Assembly: GCF_000961885.1 (NCBI RefSeq)
Contig: NZ_JZKH01000004.1
Span: forward strand, 1-64,000
Length of the DNA: 64,000 bases
Direction: 5' to 3'
DNA from: Streptomyces rubellomurinus
Lineage (GTDB): Bacteria; Actinomycetota; Actinomycetes; Streptomycetales; Streptomycetaceae
Below, one piece after another: positions 50,581-60,798 of this stretch; position 1 is the first letter of the stretch; each line of letters begins with the position of its first letter. The position numbers were made by a program, and so were the translations under genes. The notes under the pieces are model-generated. The model was not told the origin of the DNA. It did no database searches and saw only the letters and a list, made by a program, of their open reading frames with translations.

Positions 50581-53244
50581 ATGCCCCGTCGCCCGCAGAC
50601 CGAGGAGCAGCCCTCCTCCGGGCCGGCCCCCCACCCGGACGCGGCGCCGAGCCCCGAGGCCGTCGTCGGCACGCTGGTCGCCGACGCGCTGACGGCGCTC
50701 GCCGCGTACGCGGACTACACCCAGGACCAGGTCGACGACATCGTCAAGAAGGCCTCGCTGGCCGCGCTGGAGCGGCACACCGGGCTGGCCGCGCTGGCGG
50801 TGGAGGAGACCGGGCGGGGGCTGTTCGAGGACAAGGCGGTGAAGAACGTCTTCGCCTGCGAGAACGTCACCCACGTGATGGCCCGGACGAAGACGGTCGG
50901 GGTGGTGCACCGGGACGAGATCGACGGCATCGTGGAGATCGCCGAGCCGGTCGGCGTGGTCGCGGGCATCACCCCGGTGACCAACCCGACCTCGACCACG
51001 ATCTTCAAGTGCCTGCTCGCCCTCAAGACCCGCAACCCGATCGTGTTCTCCTTCCACCCCTCGGCCCAGCGCTGCTCGGCCGAGGCCGCGCGGATCGTGC
51101 GGGACGCGGCGGTCGCGGCGGGCGCCCCGGCGCACTGCGTGCAGTGGATCGAGGAGCCGTCGATGGCGGCCACCCACGCCCTGATGAACCACCCGGACGT
51201 CGCCACCATCCTCGCTACCGGCGGCAACGCGATGGTGCGGGCCGCCTACTCCTGCGGCAAGCCGGCGCTGGGCGTCGGCGCGGGCAACGTCCCGGCGTAC
51301 GTGGAGCGCAGCGCGGACCTGCGGCGGGCGGTGAACGACATCGTGCTGTCGAAGTCCTTCGACAACGGCATGATCTGCGCCTCCGAGCAGGCGGTGATCC
51401 TGGACGCGGAGATCCGCGACGCGGCGCTCGCCGAGTTCCGCACGCTGAAGGCCCACCACGCGGACGCGGGGGAGAAGGCGCTGCTGGAGCGCCACCTGTT
51501 CGGCACGGGCGACGGCTCCTCCTGCGCCGGGGAGCGGTTGAACGCCGACGTGGTGGGCCGCTCGGCCGCGCAGATCGCCGAGGCGGCCGGGTTCGAGGTG
51601 CCGGCCGACACCTCGGTGATCCTCGTCGACTGCGACGCGGTCGGGCCGCGGGAGCCGCTGACCCGTGAGAAGCTCTGCCCGGTGCTCGCCGTCCTGACCG
51701 CTCCCACCCGCCGGGAGGGCGTCGAACTCGCCCGCGCGATGGTCGAGTTCAACGGCCTCGGGCACTCGGCGGCGGTGCACACCGAGGACGCGGCGTTCGT
51801 CGAGGAGTTCGGGCACGCCGTCAAGGCCTGCCGGATCATCTGGAACGCGCCCAGCTCGCAGGGCGGCATCGGCGACGTCTACAACGCCTTCACGCCCTCG
51901 CTGACCCTCGGCTGCGGCAGCTACGGGCACAACTCGGTGGCGGGCAACGTCTCGGCGCTGAACCTCGTCAACATCAAGCGGATCGGGCGGCGCAACACCA
52001 ACATGCAGTGGTTCAAGGTCCCGCCGAAGATCTACTTCGAGCGCAACTCGGTCACGTACCTGGCCAGCATGCCGAACGCGCACCGCGTCGTGGTCGTCAC
52101 CGACCGGACGATGGTGGAGATCGGCCACCTGGAGCGGGTGCGCGCCGTGCTGGACCGGCGTCGCGAGCCCGTCGAGGTCCGGGTCGTCGACTTCGTCGAA
52201 CCCAACCCGAGCATCGACACCGTCCGCAGGGGCGCCGAGCTGATGCGGGACTTCGCGCCGGACACCATCGTGGCCCTCGGCGGCGGCTCGCCGATGGACG
52301 CCGCCAAGGTGATGTGGCTGATGTACGAGCACCCGGAGGTGGAGTTCGCGGACCTGAAGGAGAAGTTCTTCGACATCCGCAAGCGCGCCTTCACCTTCCC
52401 CGACCTGGGGGAGAAGGCGAAGCTGGTGTGCATCCCCACCACCTCGGGCACCGGCAGCGAGGTCACCCCCTTCGCCGTCATCACCGACACCGCCACCGGC
52501 CAGAAGTTCCCGCTCGCGGACTACGCGCTCACCCCGAGCGTGGCCATCGTCGACCCGGCGCTCACCACCCGCCTGCCCCAGCACGTCACCGCCGACTCCG
52601 GCTTCGACGCGCTCACCCACTGCATCGAGACCTACGTCTCGGTCTACGCCAACGACTTCACCGACGGCCTCGCCCTCCAGGGCATCCGGCTGATCTTCGA
52701 CCACCTTGAGGAGGCCGTCACCAACGGCCCGGACAACCCGCTCGCCCGCGAGAAGATGCACAACGCGGGCACGATCGCGGGCATGGCCTTCGGCTCGGCC
52801 TTCCTGGGCGTGGTCCACGCCATGGCGCACACGCTCGGCGGGACCTTCCACGTCGCCCACGGCCGGACCAACGCCCTCCTGCTGCCGCACGTGATCCGCT
52901 ACAACGGCGCGGCGCCCGCCAAGGTCACCGGCTGGCCCAAGTACGGGAGCTACCAGGCCCCCGAGCGCTACCGGGCGATCGCGCGGATGCTCGGCCTGCC
53001 GGCCGACACCCCCGAGCAGGGCGTGGAGTCCCTCGCCGCGGCGGTCGAGGAACTGCGCGACAAGGTCGGCATCCCGCGCTCCTTCAAGGACGCGGGCGTC
53101 GACGAGACCGCCTTCCTGGCGGCCCTGCCGCGGCAGGCGATGAACGCCTACGAGGACCAGTGCGCCCCGGCCAACCCGCGGATGCCGATGCTCGCGGACA
53201 TGCAGCAGCTGATGCGCCAGGCGTACTACGGCGACCAGGCCTGA
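50581..53244 (+). CDS. adhE: Bifunctional acetaldehyde-CoA/alcohol dehydrogenase
   Basis: An 887-residue AdhE. The N-terminal aldehyde dehydrogenase half has the catalytic C266 in [14 protein letters not shown]; the C-terminal iron-dependent alcohol dehydrogenase half begins near 460, with [16 protein letters not shown] and the iron-binding His groups in [34 protein letters not shown]. It reduces acetyl-CoA to ethanol using two NADH. ATG 50581 lies behind AAAGGTGG; an in-frame ATG at 50554 is an alternative. It is followed after 14 bases by pflB, so one operon makes acetyl-CoA and formate from pyruvate and then ethanol. Confidence 0.95.
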   Translation: MPRRPQTEEQPSSGPAPHPDAAPSPEAVVGTLVADALTALAAYADYTQDQVDDIVKKASLAALERHTGLAALAVEETGRGLFEDKAVKNVFACENVTHVMARTKTVGVVHRDEIDGIVEIAEPVGVVAGITPVTNPTSTTIFKCLLALKTRNPIVFSFHPSAQRCSAEAARIVRDAAVAAGAPAHCVQWIEEPSMAATHALMNHPDVATILATGGNAMVRAAYSCGKPALGVGAGNVPAYVERSADLRRAVNDIVLSKSFDNGMICASEQAVILDAEIRDAALAEFRTLKAHHADAGEKALLERHLFGTGDGSSCAGERLNADVVGRSAAQIAEAAGFEVPADTSVILVDCDAVGPREPLTREKLCPVLAVLTAPTRREGVELARAMVEFNGLGHSAAVHTEDAAFVEEFGHAVKACRIIWNAPSSQGGIGDVYNAFTPSLTLGCGSYGHNSVAGNVSALNLVNIKRIGRRNTNMQWFKVPPKIYFERNSVTYLASMPNAHRVVVVTDRTMVEIGHLERVRAVLDRRREPVEVRVVDFVEPNPSIDTVRRGAELMRDFAPDTIVALGGGSPMDAAKVMWLMYEHPEVEFADLKEKFFDIRKRAFTFPDLGEKAKLVCIPTTSGTGSEVTPFAVITDTATGQKFPLADYALTPSVAIVDPALTTRLPQHVTADSGFDALTHCIETYVSVYANDFTDGLALQGIRLIFDHLEEAVTNGPDNPLAREKMHNAGTIAGMAFGSAFLGVVHAMAHTLGGTFHVAHGRTNALLLPHVIRYNGAAPAKVTGWPKYGSYQAPERYRAIARMLGLPADTPEQGVESLAAAVEELRDKVGIPRSFKDAGVDETAFLAALPRQAMNAYEDQCAPANPRMPMLADMQQLMRQAYYGDQA

Positions 53245-53258
53245 GAGAGGACACCGAG

Positions 53259-55550
53259 ATGACCACCTCGCAGCAGCACGAGCGCACCACCGACGAGCGC
53301 ACCGCGGACTCCCGCACGGCCTGGGACGGCTTCCGGGGCGGCTACTGGCGGGACGCGATCGACGTCCGCGACTTCATCCAGCACAACTACACCCCCTACC
53401 GGGGCGACAGCGCCTTCCTGGCCGGCCCGACCGAGCGCACCCTGGCGGTGTGGCGGCGGATCACCGACCGCTTCCCCGAGGAGCGCGCCAAGGGCGTCCT
53501 CGACATCGCGTACGACACCCCGTCGAGCATCACCGCGCACGCGCCCGGATACATCGACCGGGAACGGGAGTTGATCGTCGGCCTGCAGACCGACGCCCCG
53601 CTGAAGCGGGCGATCATGCCGTACGGCGGCTGGCGGATGGTCGCCGGCGCACTGCGGACCTACGGCTACCCCGTGTCGCCGGAGCTGGAGAAGGTCTTCA
53701 CCGAGTACCGCAAGACCCACAACGACGGCGTGTTCGACGCCTACACCCCCGAGATCCTGGCCGCCCGCAAGGCCGGCGTCGTCACCGGGCTCCCGGACGC
53801 CTACGGCCGCGGCCGGATCATCGGCGACTACCGCCGCGTTCCGCTGTACGGCGTGGACCGGCTGATCGCGGCCAAGCGGGCCGAGAAGGCGGCGCTCGAC
53901 CCGGCGCCCGCCGACCCGGCCCTGGTCGAGTCGACCATCCGCGAGCGGGAGGAACTCGCCGAGCAGATCAGGGCGTTGGGCGAACTGAAGGAGATGGCCG
54001 CGGCCTACGGGTACGACGTCTCCGGCCCGGCCTCGACCGCCCGCGAGGCCGTCCAGTGGCTCTACTTCGCCTACCTGGCGGCGGTCAAGGAGCAGAACGG
54101 CGCCGCGATGTCGCTGGGCAGGACGTCGACCTTCCTCGACGTCTACCTCCAGCGCGACCTGGATGCCGGTGTCCTGACGGAACGTCAGGCACAGGAGCTG
54201 GTCGACGACTTCGTCATCAAGCTGCGGATCGTCCGCTTCCTGCGCACCCCCGAGTACGACCAGCTGTTCTCCGGCGACCCGACCTGGGTCACCGAGTCGA
54301 TCGGCGGCATGGGCCAGGACGGCCGTCCGCTGGTCACCCGGACGTCCTTCCGCTACCTGCAGACCCTCTACAACCTCGGCCCGGCGCCCGAGCCCAACAT
54401 GACCGTCTTCTGGTCCCCGCAACTCCCGCGCGGGTTCAAGGAGTTCTGCGCCAAGGTGTCGATCGACACCTCCAGCATCCAGTACGAGTCCGACGAGCTG
54501 GTGCGCCCGCGCTTCGGCGACGACACCGCGATCGCCTGCTGCGTCTCCGCCATGGAGGTCGGCAAGCAGATGCAGTTCTTCGGCGCCCGGGTCAACCTCG
54601 CCAAGACGCTGCTCTACGCGATCAACGGCGGCCGGGACGAGCTGACCGGTGCCCAGGTCGGCCCGGCCACCACCCCGGTCGGCGGCGTGGTGCTCGACTA
54701 CGGCGAGGTCCTGGCCCGGCTCGACCAGCAGCTGGACTGGCTCGCCGAGACCTACGTCCACGCGCTGAACGTGATCCACTACATGCACGACAAGTACGCC
54801 TACGAGCGCCTTGAGATGGCCCTGCACGACCGGGACGTGCGGCGCACCATGGCCTGCGGCATCGCCGGGCTCGCCGTGGCCGCCGACTCGCTGTCCGCGA
54901 TCAGGTACGCGAAGGTCAGGCCGGTGCGGGACGAGACCGGGCTGGTCACCGACTACCTGGTCGACGGCGACTACCCGGCCTACGGCAACAACGACGACCG
55001 CGCCGACGCGATCGCCGTCCGGCTGGTCGAGGAGTTCATGGCGAAGGTGCGCCGCCACCCCACCTACCGGGGAGCCGAGCACACCCAGTCCGTGCTGACC
55101 ATCACCTCCAACGTCGTCTACGGCAAGAAGACCGGCAACACCCCGGACGGCCGCCGGGCCGGCGAGCCGTTCTCGCCCGGCGCCAACCCGATGAACGGGC
55201 GGGACCGCCACGGCTACGTGGCCAGCGCGCTGTCCGTCGCCAAACTGCCCTACGAGCACGCCGAGGACGGCATCTCGCTCACCAACACCGTCACGCCGGA
55301 CGCGCTCGGGCGCACCCCCGAGGAGCGCGTGCACAACCTGGTCGGCGTGCTGGACGGCTACACCACCTGCCGCGGCTTCCACATGAACGTCAACGTGCTC
55401 GACCGCGGCACCCTGCTGGACGCCATGGAGCACCCGGAGAGGTACCCGCAGCTGACCATCCGGGTCAGCGGCTACGCGGTCAACTTCGTCCGGCTCACCC
55501 GCGAGCAGCAGCTCGACGTGGTCAACCGCACCTTCCACGGCTCGCTGTGA
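53259..55550 (+). CDS. pflB: Pyruvate formate-lyase (glycyl radical enzyme)
   Basis: A 763-residue formate C-acetyltransferase. It carries the active-site pair C427-C428 in [14 protein letters not shown] and the glycyl radical G738 in [14 protein letters not shown], as well as [17 protein letters not shown] and the substrate region around YAINGGRDE. It cleaves pyruvate with CoA to acetyl-CoA and formate. The radical form is destroyed by O2, so this is a true low-oxygen enzyme. ATG 53259 follows GAGAGAGGACACC. The stop overlaps the start of pflA. Confidence 0.96.
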   Translation: MTTSQQHERTTDERTADSRTAWDGFRGGYWRDAIDVRDFIQHNYTPYRGDSAFLAGPTERTLAVWRRITDRFPEERAKGVLDIAYDTPSSITAHAPGYIDRERELIVGLQTDAPLKRAIMPYGGWRMVAGALRTYGYPVSPELEKVFTEYRKTHNDGVFDAYTPEILAARKAGVVTGLPDAYGRGRIIGDYRRVPLYGVDRLIAAKRAEKAALDPAPADPALVESTIREREELAEQIRALGELKEMAAAYGYDVSGPASTAREAVQWLYFAYLAAVKEQNGAAMSLGRTSTFLDVYLQRDLDAGVLTERQAQELVDDFVIKLRIVRFLRTPEYDQLFSGDPTWVTESIGGMGQDGRPLVTRTSFRYLQTLYNLGPAPEPNMTVFWSPQLPRGFKEFCAKVSIDTSSIQYESDELVRPRFGDDTAIACCVSAMEVGKQMQFFGARVNLAKTLLYAINGGRDELTGAQVGPATTPVGGVVLDYGEVLARLDQQLDWLAETYVHALNVIHYMHDKYAYERLEMALHDRDVRRTMACGIAGLAVAADSLSAIRYAKVRPVRDETGLVTDYLVDGDYPAYGNNDDRADAIAVRLVEEFMAKVRRHPTYRGAEHTQSVLTITSNVVYGKKTGNTPDGRRAGEPFSPGANPMNGRDRHGYVASALSVAKLPYEHAEDGISLTNTVTPDALGRTPEERVHNLVGVLDGYTTCRGFHMNVNVLDRGTLLDAMEHPERYPQLTIRVSGYAVNFVRLTREQQLDVVNRTFHGSL

Positions 55551-56305
55551 CGGCCGCGCCCACCGCCGCCGCGCCGGTCGCCGGCAGGCTCCACTCCTGG
55601 GACCTGTCCACCGGCGTGGACGGCCCCGGCACCCGCTTCGTCGCGTTCCTCTCCGGCTGCCCGCTGCGCTGCCTGTACTGCCACAACCCCGACACCTGGC
55701 ACCTGCGCGACGGCCGGCGCGCCGACGCGGACGAGATCCTCGCCGAGGCCGCCAAGTACGTCGAGTTCATCCGCGCCTCGGGCGGCGGCGCCACCGTCAG
55801 CGGCGGCGAGCCGCTCCTCCAACCCGTCCTCACCGGCGAACTCCTGCACCGCCTCAAGCACGAACTCGGCCTGCACACCGCGCTGGACACCTCCGGCTTC
55901 CTCGGCGCCCGCGCCACCGACGCGCTGCTCGCCGACACCGACCTCGTCCTGCTCGACATCAAGTCCTGGGACCGCGCGCTCTACCGCCACCTCACCGGCC
56001 GGGAACTCGCCCCCACCCTGCACTTCGCCCGCCGGCTGGCCGGCCTCGGCAAGGAGGTCTGGGTCCGGTTCGTCCTCGTCCCCGGCCTGACCGACCCCGC
56101 CGAGAACGTCGAGGGAGTCGCGGCCTTCACCGCCTCGCTCGGCAACGTCACCCGGGTCGACGTGCTGCCCTTCCACCGCCTCGGCCTGGCGAAGTGGCGC
56201 GCCCTCGACCTGGAGTGCACCCTGGCCGGCACCCCGCCCCCCACCCGCGAGCGGACGGAGGCGGCGCGCGCGGTGTTCGCCGCCCACGGCCTGCACGCCG
56301 TCTGA
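55547..56305 (+). CDS. pflA: Pyruvate formate-lyase activating enzyme
   Basis: A 252-residue radical SAM protein. The [4Fe-4S] motif C38-x3-C42-x2-C45 is in [17 protein letters not shown]-binding GGE is in [19 protein letters not shown] and LLDIKSWD follow. It takes a hydrogen from G738 of PflB to create the glycyl radical, with reduced flavodoxin or ferredoxin as the electron donor (none encoded here). GTG 55547 overlaps the pflB TGA (GTGA). Confidence 0.95.
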   Translation: MTAAPTAAAPVAGRLHSWDLSTGVDGPGTRFVAFLSGCPLRCLYCHNPDTWHLRDGRRADADEILAEAAKYVEFIRASGGGATVSGGEPLLQPVLTGELLHRLKHELGLHTALDTSGFLGARATDALLADTDLVLLDIKSWDRALYRHLTGRELAPTLHFARRLAGLGKEVWVRFVLVPGLTDPAENVEGVAAFTASLGNVTRVDVLPFHRLGLAKWRALDLECTLAGTPPPTRERTEAARAVFAAHGLHAV

Positions 56306-56326
56306 CCCTCCCGCGCCGGCCGGGTC

Positions 56327-56364
56327 GGGGCTGAAGGTCCCTGCGGTCAGGGCCCGTTCGGACC
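56327..56364. promoter_or_regulatory. Two DosR/OsdR-like boxes before a USP gene
   Basis: GGGGCTGAAGGTCCC (56327-56341, reverse complement GGGACCTTCAGCCCC) and GGGCCCGTTCGGACC (56350-56364), starts 23 bases apart, 61-84 bases before ATG 56426. The paired spacing resembles that before adhE. Confidence 0.65.
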
Positions 56365-56425
56365 TTCGAGGCCGCCGCCGGAATCCGGATCCTGGATGCA
56401 CACGAGAAACCGAGGGAGAACAACC

Positions 56426-56875
56426 ATGAGCGAGCAGAACGCGTCGGAGCAGCCGCGGATCGTGGTCGGTGTCGACGGGTCCCCGGCCTCGGTCGACGCG
56501 CTGCGCTGGGCGGTCGGCCACGCCCGTGCCCGGGGCGCCGTCGTCGTGGCGCTGAGCGCGTGGCAGTACCCGGTGGCCACCGGCTGGGTCGTGCCGGTGA
56601 TGGAGTACGAGGACCTGTCCGGCAGCTACCGGAAGATCCTCGACGACTGCGTCCGGCAGGTGGCGGACACCGACCCCGAGGCGGAGGTCGAGGCCCTGGT
56701 GGTGGAGGGCGGCGCCGTGCAGTGCCTGCTGGACGCCGCCCGTGGCGCGGAGCTCCTGGTCGTCGGCAGCCGGGGCCACGGCGGCTTCACCGGCGCCCTG
56801 CTCGGCTCCGTCAGCCAGCACTGCGTCCAGCACGCGCCCTGCCCCGTGGTCGTGGTCCGCCACCCCGAGGCCTGA
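56426..56875 (+). CDS. Universal stress protein, single UspA domain
   Basis: A 149-residue UspA protein: IVVGVDGSPASVDALRWAVG at the start and the ATP loop VVGSRGHGGFTGALLGSVSQ near the end (G-x2-G-x9-G-S). ATG 56426 follows GAGGGAGAACAACC. It is followed after 70 bases by a CBS-BON gene in the same direction; both are typical hypoxia-regulon members. Confidence 0.92.
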   Translation: MSEQNASEQPRIVVGVDGSPASVDALRWAVGHARARGAVVVALSAWQYPVATGWVVPVMEYEDLSGSYRKILDDCVRQVADTDPEAEVEALVVEGGAVQCLLDAARGAELLVVGSRGHGGFTGALLGSVSQHCVQHAPCPVVVVRHPEA

Positions 56876-56945
56876 CCCGCCCATCCCCTGAACCCCGTAC
56901 CCCGACACACGGCCTCGCCGCCGACCGGAAAGGAGTGACCCGACC

Positions 56946-57620
56946 ATGCGACACCGGATCGTGGGAGAACTGATGACCTCGGCCGTCGTGCACGTGCGGC
57001 CCGACACCGGCTTCAAGGAGATCGTCCGCCTGCTCGCCGAGCACGACATCACCGCCGTCCCCGTCCTGGACCACGAGGACCGGCCGCTCGGCGTGGTCTC
57101 CGAGGCCGACCTGCTGCTCAACGAGGCGGCCCAGGAGGACCCGGCCGGACTGCTGCTCGCCCCGAACCTGCCGCCCCGCGAGCGCGCCCGCAGCCGGGCG
57201 ACCACGGCCGTGGGCCTGATGACCGGCCCGGCGGTGTGCGCGCGCCCGGAGTGGACGGTGGTCGAGGCGGCGCGGCTGATGCAGGGCGAGCGCGTCAAGC
57301 GGCTGCCCGTCGTCGACGAGGCCGGCCGCCTGGTCGGCATCCTCAGCCGTAGCGACCTGCTCCGGGTGTTCCTCCGGCAGGACCGGGCGATCCGCGAGGA
57401 GATCCGGGCGGAGGTGCTGCGCCGGACCCTGAGCATCGAGCCGGACACCGTGGACGTCCGGGTCCAGGACGGCTGCGTCACCCTCACCGGAACGGTCGGC
57501 GACCGCAGCCTGGTCCCGGTGATCGAGCGCCTGTGCCGCGGCGTGGACGGCGTCGTCGACGTCACCAACCGCCTCGGCCACCGTGCGGACGCCTGCGTCG
57601 ACCCGTCCTGGGCGGGCTGA
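56946..57620 (+). CDS. CBS-pair and BON domain protein
   Basis: A 224-residue protein: two CBS motifs (about 8-60 and 95-145; GELMTSAVVHVRPDTGFKEI and VGLMTGPAVCARPEWTVVEA) followed by a BON domain (about 150-215; VRVQDGCVTLTGTVGD). CBS pairs sense adenine nucleotides; BON domains bind phospholipid or other surfaces. ATG 56946 follows AAAGGAGTGACCCGACC. It closes the low-oxygen cluster and is followed by a very strong terminator. Confidence 0.9.
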   Translation: MRHRIVGELMTSAVVHVRPDTGFKEIVRLLAEHDITAVPVLDHEDRPLGVVSEADLLLNEAAQEDPAGLLLAPNLPPRERARSRATTAVGLMTGPAVCARPEWTVVEAARLMQGERVKRLPVVDEAGRLVGILSRSDLLRVFLRQDRAIREEIRAEVLRRTLSIEPDTVDVRVQDGCVTLTGTVGDRSLVPVIERLCRGVDGVVDVTNRLGHRADACVDPSWAG

Positions 57621-57630
57621 CCCGCCGCAG

Positions 57631-57679
57631 CGACCGGCACCGGTCGCCGTCGAATCTCGACGGCGACCGGTGCCGGTCG
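57631..57679 (+). terminator. Perfect 23-bp stem terminator
   Basis: The two arms at 57631-57653 and 57657-57679 are perfect inverted repeats around the three bases ATC. It begins 10 bases after the CBS-BON stop and is the longest perfect hairpin in the window. Confidence 0.85.
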
Positions 57680-57687
57680 CGCGTTCG

Positions 57688-57723
<36 letters not shown>

Positions 57724-57732
57724 GAAGGGTTC

Positions 57733-58731
57733 TTGACCGCGAGTTGCGCCATGCGTGTTGCGATGGCAGCCGTCGACGGCGTCTTCGACTCGGGGCTCTC
57801 GGCGATCATGGACGTGCTCGGTACGGCGAACGCGTTGAGCGGGCGGGACGACGGCGCACCGCCGTTCTCGGTCACCGTGATCGGCGCGGGCCCACAGGTC
57901 CGCACCGGCAACGGGCTGAGCCTGGCGACCGTCCCGGCCGCAGAACTCCCGCACGGAATCGACCTGTTGCTGATGCCGGCGGTGGGCTTCCAGGCCCCCG
58001 AGCGGGTGGTCGCGGCGGTCCGCGAGCCCGCCAACGCCTGGCTGCTCGACCTCGCCGAGGCCTCCGCCGCCGCCGGGACGGCGCTGGCCGCCGCCTGCAG
58101 CGGAGCGTTCTTCCTGGCCGAGTCCGGCACGCTCGAACAGCAGCGCGCCACGACGAGTTGGTGGCTGGGCCCGGCCTTCCGCGCCCGCTACCCCGCCGTC
58201 GTGCTCGAGGACTCGCGCACGCTCGTCCAGGACGGCTCCGTCACCACCGCGGGCGCCGCCTTCGCCCACATCGACCTCGCCCTGTGGGTGGTGCAGCGGC
58301 ACAGCCCGGCCCTGGCCGACCTCGTCGCCCGCTACCTGCTGATCGGCGACCGGCCCTCGCAGGCCGCCTTCGCCCTGCCCACCCGGCTCGCCCAGGCCGA
58401 CCCGCTGATGACCGCCTTCGAACGATGGGCCCGCGCCCACCTGGCCGACCCGCCCCCGCTGGCCGAAGCCGCCCGCGCACTCGGCGTCAGCCTGCGGACC
58501 CTCCAGCGCACCGCGCAGACCGTCCTCGGCAAGTCGCCGCTGGACTTCGTCCAGGACATCCGGCTCGACGAGGCGACCTTCCTGCTGCGCACCACCGCCC
58601 TCAGCGCCGAGGCCATCGCCGGCCGGGTCGGCTACCGCAACGTCAGCACCCTGCGCGAGCTCGTCCGCCGGCGCCGCGGCTCCTCCCTCGAAGCGCTGCG
58701 CCGCGGCGCCGGCGACGCTCCCGCGCCGTAG
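57733..58731 (+). CDS. GlxA-family transcriptional regulator (DJ-1/PfpI + AraC)
   Basis: A 332-residue regulator. The N-terminal DJ-1/PfpI-like domain (about 8-185) has the nucleophile elbow AAACSGAFFLAESG; the C-terminal AraC domain (about 225-320) has two helix-turn-helices, LAEAARALGVSLRTLQRT and AEAIAGRVGYRNVSTLREL. Relatives control amide or amine catabolism, but no such operon is adjacent. TTG 57733 follows GGAAGGG; an in-frame ATG lies at 57751, further from that site. The 7-bp repeat array ends just before the ribosome binding site. Confidence 0.85.
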   Translation: MTASCAMRVAMAAVDGVFDSGLSAIMDVLGTANALSGRDDGAPPFSVTVIGAGPQVRTGNGLSLATVPAAELPHGIDLLLMPAVGFQAPERVVAAVREPANAWLLDLAEASAAAGTALAAACSGAFFLAESGTLEQQRATTSWWLGPAFRARYPAVVLEDSRTLVQDGSVTTAGAAFAHIDLALWVVQRHSPALADLVARYLLIGDRPSQAAFALPTRLAQADPLMTAFERWARAHLADPPPLAEAARALGVSLRTLQRTAQTVLGKSPLDFVQDIRLDEATFLLRTTALSAEAIAGRVGYRNVSTLRELVRRRRGSSLEALRRGAGDAPAP

Positions 58732-58830
58732 CGGAGGCTCTACCCGCACGCCGCGAGCGCCACCCGGGCGTCCGCCTCGCCGGTCGATAATCGGTGGCCG
58801 AGGCGGCGCCCCCGGTGTTACCAATGCGTC

Positions 58831-59364
58831 ATGTTGCAGGGCGCTCACATCACCCTCCGGGCCCGGCACGAGGCCGACGTCCCCGTGCTCCAGGCCGAGC
58901 TGTACGACGACGTCGAAACCCGCGCGCGGGCCGACTCCCGGCCGTGGCGGCCCGTCCCGCCCGGGGCGGCGCACTCGCCGTACGCGGTCTCCGGGCCGTC
59001 ACCCGAGGTCGCCTGCTTCTCCGTGGTCGAGACGGCCACCGGTGAGCTGGCCGGCGAGGCCCTGCTCTGGGGCATCGACGCCCACAACCGCACCGCGCAC
59101 CTGGGCATCTCCCTGCGCCCCGGCCACCGGGGGCGAGGGCTCGCCGCGGACACCGTCCGGGTGCTGTGCCACTACGGCTTCGTGGTGCTCGGGCTGCACC
59201 GGCTGCAGCTGGAGACGCTCGCGGACAACACGCCGATGCTCCGGGCCGCCGCCGGGGCGGGCTTCACCGTCGAGGGCACGCTGCGCCGTTCGGCCTGGGT
59301 GTACGGGGAGTTCGTGGACGAGGTCGTCCTCGGCCTGCTCGCCGAGGAACACCGGCAGCACTGA
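58831..59364 (+). CDS. GNAT N-acetyltransferase (RimJ/RimL type)
   Basis: A 177-residue acetyltransferase with the acetyl-CoA loop [18 protein letters not shown] (R/Q-x2-G-x-G/A), the beta-bulge strand RTAHLGISL and LHRLQLETLADNTPMLRAAA, the RimJ/RimL signature. It opens with ITLRARHEADVP. The acceptor is unknown. A TTACCA hexamer 8 bases before ATG 58831 and the absence of a ribosome binding site suggest a leaderless message. Confidence 0.87.
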   Translation: MLQGAHITLRARHEADVPVLQAELYDDVETRARADSRPWRPVPPGAAHSPYAVSGPSPEVACFSVVETATGELAGEALLWGIDAHNRTAHLGISLRPGHRGRGLAADTVRVLCHYGFVVLGLHRLQLETLADNTPMLRAAAGAGFTVEGTLRRSAWVYGEFVDEVVLGLLAEEHRQH

Positions 59365-59490
59365 GCCGAGCACCGCCCGTCCGCGCCCGTGCGGGCGGCT
59401 GCGGTGGCGGCGTGGACGCGGGTGAGTGCGACGGCGATGCCGAGGTGGTCGCGTCCGGCGAGGTAGCCGCGGGCGAGCGAGGCCGTGGGC

Positions 59491-60798
59491 TCAGGCGAGG
59501 TCGAACCAGCCGAGGACGGTCTGGGCGAGCAGGATGGTGGACATGGCGGCCACGCCGACGACCACGGCGGTGGCCGCGATGCGGTAGCGCGGGCTGTTGG
59601 CGGCCTCGCCGAGGACGGAGCGGCGGTTGGTGAGGACGAGGAGGTAGACCAGGACGATCGGGCTGATCAGGCCCTGGAGGACCTGGGTGCCGATGAGCAG
59701 CTGGATGACGTCGACCGGGGTCAGCGCGACGATCGCGCCGAGGGCGATCTGGGCGGTGAACAGCCCGAGGAACAGCGGGGCGTCGCGGAAGCTGCGGGAG
59801 ACGGAGCGCTCGACGCCGGCGGCCTCGCCGACGGCGTAGCTGGCCGAGAGCGGTACGACGGCGCCCGCCAGCGCGGAGGCGCCGATCAGGCCGAAGGCGA
59901 ACAGGAGCTCGGCGCCGTGCCCGGCGACCGGCTTGAGGGCCTCGGCGGCCTGTGCGGCGGACTCCAGGGGCCCGGTGCCGCCGATGGCGGAGGCGGTGGC
60001 GATGATGATGGTCAGGCTGATCACGCAGGCGAACACGGCGCCGAGGACGGCGTCGGCCCGGATCAGCTTGTAGTCGGCGGGCTTGGCGCCGCGGTCGACG
60101 ACCCCCGCGGCGGCGTAGAACTGCATGTAGGGGCTGACGGTGGTGCCGATGAGGGCGACGGCCAGGAGGATGAAGTCCTTGCTGGGTTCGATGTGGGGGA
60201 CGGCGAGGTGTTCGCCGACCTGTCCCCAGTTCGGGTGGCCGAGGACCATGGCGACGGGGTAGGCGAAGAACGCCAGCGACATGATCAGGAAGATGCGCTC
60301 GGCCCACTTGTAGGAGCCGAACAGCACCAGGGACCAGAGCAGGACGGCGGCGGGCGGGATGACCGCCCACTTGGGGATGCCGAGGAGCTCGAAGGCGGCG
60401 CCGATCCCGGCGAACTCGCTGACGACCAGGCCGGTGTTGGCGAGCAGCAGACAGAAGACCGCGAGGGCGGTCAGGCGGAGGCTGAACTGCTCGCGGATCA
60501 GCGCGCCCAGGCCCTTGCCGGTGTGGGCGCCGAGGCGGACGGCCATCTCCTGCACCATGACCAGGGCGACGGTGACCAGCACCATGAAGAACAGGGTGCC
60601 GTACGTGAACTGGGAGCCGGCGCTGGCGTAGGTGGCGATGCCGGCCGCGTCGTTGCCGGCGTTGGCGGCGACCAGGCCGGGGCCGGCGACCATGGCGACG
60701 GCGCCGATGCGGCGAAGGCGCCGACGGCGGCCGGGTGTTGTCGCGGGGGTGGGCGGTGCGGCGGCGGGAGCGGGGACGGTGTCCGGGTCGCGGGTCAC
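59491..60798 (-). CDS. Nramp-related divalent metal (probably Mg2+) transporter
   Basis: A 435-residue membrane protein with about 11 helices. It opens with GPGLVAANAGNDAAGIATYA where classical Nramp/MntH proteins have DPGN, so the Asp is kept but PGN is changed. In helix 6 the MPHN-type motif with the metal-binding Met reads GTTVSPYMQFY. Loss of these marks the Nramp-related Mg2+ group rather than Mn2+ transporters. Its start overlaps the 3' end of an MgtE_N-CBS gene (4 bases), and both lie downstream of an M-box riboswitch, which supports Mg2+ as the substrate. Confidence 0.85.
   Translation of the reverse strand: MTRDPDTVPAPAAAPPTPATTPGRRRRLRRIGAVAMVAGPGLVAANAGNDAAGIATYASAGSQFTYGTLFFMVLVTVALVMVQEMAVRLGAHTGKGLGALIREQFSLRLTALAVFCLLLANTGLVVSEFAGIGAAFELLGIPKWAVIPPAAVLLWSLVLFGSYKWAERIFLIMSLAFFAYPVAMVLGHPNWGQVGEHLAVPHIEPSKDFILLAVALIGTTVSPYMQFYAAAGVVDRGAKPADYKLIRADAVLGAVFACVISLTIIIATASAIGGTGPLESAAQAAEALKPVAGHGAELLFAFGLIGASALAGAVVPLSASYAVGEAAGVERSVSRSFRDAPLFLGLFTAQIALGAIVALTPVDVIQLLIGTQVLQGLISPIVLVYLLVLTNRRSVLGEAANSPRYRIAATAVVVGVAAMSTILLAQTVLGWFDLA

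Noticed and set aside
59365..59490. A protein-like minus-strand frame after the Nramp-related gene
   Set aside because: The about 40-codon peptide has no start, terminator or family similarity I can name, and intergenic DNA with this GC content often gives such frames.
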